A stretch of DNA of 64,000 nt from JAJZJT01 sp964610905 (GTDB lineage: Bacteria > Actinomycetota > Acidimicrobiia > Acidimicrobiales > RAAP-2), in NCBI GenBank assembly GCA_964610905.1, contig CAZSYT010000004.1:6451-70450 (forward strand). Direction: 5' to 3'. The stretch's first letter is position 1. Each line of letters opens with the position of its first letter. The notes beneath the pieces were generated by a model that did not search any database, was not told the origin of the DNA, and was given only the letters and a program-made list of their open reading frames with translations. This document shows, piece by piece, positions 61,337-64,000 of this stretch. A program made the translations under genes and the position numbers.

Positions 61337-62238
61337 CCGCTCCCACTCGGGCCACCCGGGCGGGCCAGGCCGGCCTCGACCTGCGGACCACGGCCCGCGG
61401 CGATCGCCGACCGGTTGGGCCCGCCCAGCTCTTCGTGCTCGAGTCGTTCCTCGCTCGCCTGGCCGACTCACGGTTCGCCGACCAGCTCGTCTTGGAAGGC
61501 GGGGTGCCGCTGGCTGGCTTCGGTGAACGCCGCCCGACCCGCGCTATCGACCTGCAGGCCCAAGTGCTCGACACCGACGCGGAGAGCGTCCGAGCGCTCA
61601 GCTGCGACGTCGCGTCCCTTCGCCTCGACGACGGCGTGGTGTCCGACGTGGACGGTGCCGCTGCAGCCGTGATCCGGGACGAGGACGCCCACGGCGGCGC
61701 GCGGGCCACGGTGAAGACTGAGCTGGCGACCGCTCGCCCGCGCTTCCACGTCGACGTCAACGTGGGTGACCCGATCGTTCCCGCTTCCCAGGAGCTACGA
61801 CTTCCGCGCCTGCTCGGCGGGGAGGTCGCCGTCCGGGGCTACCCGCTCGTGACGGTGCACGCGGAGGAGATCGTGACCGCCCTCGCACGCGGGACGGTCG
61901 GCACCCGCCGGCCGGACTTCGCCGACATCTCCCTTCTGAGCCGCCGTCATCCGCTGGCCGGGGTGGGTCTCATCGCGTCGGTCCGCCAGGTGGCCCGCCA
62001 CCGACAGGTCGATCTCGTCCCTCTCGCCCGGGCCCTCGACGGCTACGGGGAGATCGGACAGGCGCTCTGGGCGGCGTGGAGGAGAAGGCAACGACTGGAG
62101 GATCGGGTTCCCGCCGCGTTCGCCGAGGTGGTCTCGGCGGTCGTCGCGCTCGCCGATCCCGTCACCGCCGAGACGGCCGCCGGTCTCGCGTGGGATCCTG
62201 CGAGCGGCACGTGGTCGTCGGCCACTGATCGTGGCTGA
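61333..62238 (+). CDS. AbiEii-like nucleotidyltransferase toxin, catalytic Asp missing
   Basis: 301 residues from GTG 61333, overlapping the broken antitoxin's end. It has the AbiEii/AbiGii (DUF1814-like) layout: FVLESFLARLADS, LVLEGGVPLAGFGERRPTRAIDLQA, then SVRQVARHRQVDLVPL-type helices (AASVRQ region about 215) and a C-terminal helical domain. Active members have GG(x)...R.T.DID with metal-binding Asp pairs and KGG. Here Asp is Ala71 (RAID) and Lys is Glu (LEGG). The reading frame is intact but the enzyme is probably dead, which explains tolerance of the broken antitoxin. These toxins modify tRNA or nucleotides in type IV systems. Confidence 0.7.
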   Translation: MTAPTRATRAGQAGLDLRTTARGDRRPVGPAQLFVLESFLARLADSRFADQLVLEGGVPLAGFGERRPTRAIDLQAQVLDTDAESVRALSCDVASLRLDDGVVSDVDGAAAAVIRDEDAHGGARATVKTELATARPRFHVDVNVGDPIVPASQELRLPRLLGGEVAVRGYPLVTVHAEEIVTALARGTVGTRRPDFADISLLSRRHPLAGVGLIASVRQVARHRQVDLVPLARALDGYGEIGQALWAAWRRRQRLEDRVPAAFAEVVSAVVALADPVTAETAAGLAWDPASGTWSSATDRG

Positions 62239-62315
62239 CCTGCGCGAGAGAGGTGGAAGCGGTGGCCGGCAGCTCCCGACGGGCGCCGACAGCTCCTGTG
62301 GGAAGGTGGAGGATC

Positions 62316-62621
62316 GTGGAGATGGACCTGTGGGCCCAGGAGGACGTGGACCTCGTCGCGCCCGGGTTCATCGACCTCGGGGCCGACCACATGGGCAGTC
62401 TCGGTTTCATCGCGGTCCACGGTGGCCTCGACTGGCAGGACGCACCTCGCAACGGGCACCCGGGGATCGAGTTCTCGTAGGAGGGCTTCGACGAGGACGA
62501 TCCCGACACTGGGCGTGGGTGGGCGGTGATCGAAGAGGACGGGTCGTTGCGGGGCCACATCTTCTTCCACCTCGGCGACGATTCTGGCTTCCGCTCCGGG
62601 CGCACGGGCGAAGGGTCGTGA
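62316..62621 (+). pseudogene. Small conserved gene interrupted by an in-frame TAG
   Basis: GTG 62316 with GGAGG just upstream starts MDLWAQEDVDLVAPGF-like coding sequence. It reaches TAG 62478-62480 (codon 55), yet the same frame continues as EGFDEDDPDTGRGWAVIEED, then SLRGHIFFHLGDDSG, to TGA 62619-62621. Both halves have the same acidic, aromatic character, so this is one roughly 100-residue protein with a nonsense codon, most simply TGG to TAG. I do not recognise a function. Confidence 0.65.
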
Positions 62622-62646
62622 CCGCCGGCGCGCCTCGGAAGCCCCC

Positions 62647-63225
62647 GTGTTCGGCCCGGAGCCGTGGTCGGACGTGGCGGGCCGTCCCTTGAGCCACTGG
62701 GACCTGTGGTTGGCTGCCGTCTCCGTCTCCGACCACGACGGCAGCCTCGACGAGCTCGAAGCGCGACTCGTGGCCCAGCTTCGGAGCCTCGTCGGCCACC
62801 AGGGTGCGGAATCGAAGCTCAGCCACCTGGCCGACCTGCGGTCCCGGCTCGAAGCAGCCGGTCTCACGCCAGCGGATCTCGCCACGCCGGAAGTGCTGGC
62901 CGACACGCGGGTGCTGGCCCGAGCGCGCAACAAGGTGAGCGACGACCGGGTGGAGGGGCGGGCGATGACGCCCGCCATGGTCGAGACCCCCCGAGTGCGC
63001 CTGGTGCGCCGGGTCCGGTACGGCCGCTGGAACGCCTTCCCGGTCGACCCGGAGCGCTGCTGGGCTACTGCAGGTGTCTCACGTCACGCTGACAGCCAGG
63101 GGTACGGCACCGCTCGAGAGCTCACCCCCCACACGATCGCCCTGACGGCTGACGGGGAGCGCATGGTCCTCGCGTGCCTCTGGTCGCGCGCCGCCGGTCC
63201 GCGCCACCGGTTGGGTGACGGCTGA
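62647..63225 (+). CDS. Hypothetical protein in the toxin-antitoxin island
   Basis: 192 residues from GTG 62647. The first half is helical and charged (HWDLWLAAVSVSDHDGSLDE, LSHLADLRSRLEAAGL), the second half has SRHADSQGYGTARELTPHT and a beta-rich end (IALTADGERMVLACLWSR). No family is recognised. It lies 25 bp after the TAG-broken gene and could be another decayed member, since the junction near residue 95 looks abrupt. Confidence that it is expressed is low. Confidence 0.4.
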   Translation: MFGPEPWSDVAGRPLSHWDLWLAAVSVSDHDGSLDELEARLVAQLRSLVGHQGAESKLSHLADLRSRLEAAGLTPADLATPEVLADTRVLARARNKVSDDRVEGRAMTPAMVETPRVRLVRRVRYGRWNAFPVDPERCWATAGVSRHADSQGYGTARELTPHTIALTADGERMVLACLWSRAAGPRHRLGDG

Positions 63226-63254
63226 GCCGACGGTCGCAGGTTCGGCACCCCCAG

Positions 63255-63331
63255 CCTCCCAGAATGCGAACCTCGAGCCGCTGGTGGAGGCGCCGGCGAT
63301 CAGCCTGGCCGCCTGGTACGCCAAGGTCCGA
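63255..63331. repeat. Direct repeat, left copy, flanking intact hicAB
   Basis: This 77-bp segment (CCTCCCAGAATGCGAACCTC start) recurs at 63923-64000 with clear similarity (CCTCCCACAATACGAACCTT), and more weakly at about 59900. The spacing of 668 bp between the two good copies equals one hicBA module. Read on the plus strand it encodes a short conserved peptide (EAPAISLAAWYAKVRREGYAK) ending in TGA. Confidence 0.65.
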
Positions 63332-63377
63332 CGCGAGGGCTACGCCAAGTGATGGCGCGCCTCTGGCTCGTCATCAC

Positions 63378-63593
63378 TCATGCCACCCGGACCTTCGTCG
63401 AGCCCATCACCGTCGGCGGGGGAACCTGCTCGCCGTGCTCGCGCAACGATTGGATATGCAGAGGGATCGCTTCGGCGATGAGCTCTTCGACCTCGACGCG
63501 GGAGCTTCCAGCCGCCACGCAGCCAGGAAGGTCGGGCACGTACGCCCCCCAGGCGTCGCCTTCCTGCTCGATCACGACGACGTACTCAGTCAC
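63378..63593 (-). CDS. hicB: HicB family antitoxin (intact)
   Basis: 71 residues from GTG 63593 (GTG 63596 possible). YVVVIEQEGDAWGAYVPDLP and GC.AAGSSRVEVEELIAEAI are the partial RNase H fold of short HicB proteins; there is no C-terminal DNA-binding domain. It binds and blocks the HicA toxin. The start overlaps the hicA stop by 8 bp, toxin first, as in many hicAB operons. Confidence 0.88.
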   Translation of the reverse strand: MTEYVVVIEQEGDAWGAYVPDLPGCVAAGSSRVEVEELIAEAIPLHIQSLREHGEQVPPPTVMGSTKVRVA

Positions 63594-63789
63594 CACTCTG
63601 CCTTCCCAACCTGCCGGCCTGCCGCCAGATCGATCCCAGCGTACCCTTCGGCACCTCGTCACTCGGCTTGCCTGCCACCGTCACCGTTCCCGCCCGGTCG
63701 GGATGGCGGAATTGGCGATGAGAGCCCACCTGTCTGTCCAGGCGCCAGCCGTAACGCTCCAGGGTACGGATGACGTCTCGCACCTTCAC
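63586..63789 (-). CDS. hicA: HicA family mRNA interferase toxin (intact)
   Basis: 67 residues from GTG 63789. KVRDVIRTLERYGWRLDRQV is followed by GSHRQFRHPDRAGTVTVAGK with catalytic His24, and ends SDEVPKGTLGSIWRQAGR. This is the complete small dsRBD-fold toxin that cleaves mRNA. It is the first gene of a two-gene operon with hicB and has a good leaderless promoter, so this pair appears active, unlike the copy 3.3 kb away. Confidence 0.88.
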   Translation of the reverse strand: MKVRDVIRTLERYGWRLDRQVGSHRQFRHPDRAGTVTVAGKPSDEVPKGTLGSIWRQAGRLGRQSGD

Positions 63790-63795
63790 GAGCTC

Positions 63796-63801
63796 AAGGT
63801 A
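63796..63801 (-). promoter_or_regulatory. Leaderless -10 box of intact hicAB
   Basis: TACCTT on the minus strand ends 6 nt before GTG 63789. The aligned bases at the diverged copy (60461-60456) read CACCCT. Confidence 0.5.
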
Positions 63802-63922
63802 CGGGATCGATGTGACGATCTCCACGAGCCGTCGCACTCGCTGCGCTACCGTCGCTCTCGGATTTCGCGCCGTGGAAGGGAGCCCCCAGCGAAGTCGCTG
63901 GTCGTCGGGTCTGCGCCCCCGA

Positions 63923-64000
63923 CCTCCCACAATACGAACCTTGAGCCCGTGGTGGAAGGGCCGGAGATCAGCTTGGTGGTTCGGAACACCAAGGTCCGCC
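63923..64000. repeat. Direct repeat, right copy (runs out of the window)
   Basis: Second copy of the 77-bp repeat described at 63255. It reaches the end of the window, so a further hicBA-like unit may follow. Confidence 0.6.

Noticed and set aside
62478..62480. TAG as pyrrolysine or programmed read-through
   Set aside because: No pyrrolysine genes are seen, and neighbouring genes are also disabled, so a nonsense mutation is simpler.

Overview
The window is very GC-rich, tightly packed DNA with many GTG starts and 4-bp ATGA/GTGA overlaps. It carries the coenzyme F420 genes cofD and cofE, a mycobacterium-like order of cell-wall sugar genes (guanylyltransferase, WbbL-like transferase, rmlD, rmlB, then birA and an AccA3-type carboxylase), and many promoters with a TANNNT box 6-8 nt before the start codon. 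This points to a high-GC actinobacterium. An Acidimicrobiia-like lineage fits best, but that is inference. Two runs of exactly 100 N show it is a scaffold, probably a draft genome or MAG.

Layout. 1-22 kb is an envelope polysaccharide and nucleotide-sugar region: a large membrane glycosyltransferase with a DUF5719-like protein, a small coiled-coil protein, an epimerase/reductase with three GT4 transferases, then cofD-cofE, then a long minus-strand run (epimerase, mannose-1-P guanylyltransferase, membrane protein, two GT2 enzymes, UDP-xylose synthase, UDP-glucose dehydrogenase, rmlD, rmlB). 21.8-25.7 kb has birA, a biotin carboxylase/BCCP fusion and an M20 hydrolase. 25.8-28 kb encodes a secreted RCC1-type seven-repeat protein. 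28-31.4 kb is a MarR regulator with two MFS exporters behind a perfect palindrome. 31.5-54 kb is mixed metabolism: acyl-CoA mutase, desaturase, rhodanese-MoeB, a TetR-controlled SDR/Baeyer-Villiger monooxygenase pair, nitroreductases, AlkB, an acyl-CoA synthetase, AraC/VOC, an aldo/keto reductase, an alkylsulfatase, a BrkB-like protein, and GNAT plus MFS.

54.4-59.9 kb is one five-gene operon: a polar amino acid ABC importer (lipoprotein, permease, ATPase), a carboxynorspermidine-decarboxylase-like PLP enzyme, and a DUF3326-like protein. No dehydrogenase partner for polyamine synthesis is present. This is the best candidate here for an undescribed pathway.

59.9-64 kb is a decaying toxin-antitoxin island. 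It holds an intact hicAB pair, a diverged hicAB copy that has lost its catalytic His and its -10 box, an AbiEi-like antitoxin with a frameshift and a nonsense codon, an AbiEii-like toxin lacking a catalytic Asp, and another small gene broken by TAG.

A recurrent feature is short tandem repeats (units of 9-25 bp) at gene ends and in linkers. Both assembly gaps lie inside such repeats. At both gaps the continuous reading frame across the N run is false, and the flanking sequence shows two genes joined by a GTGA overlap.
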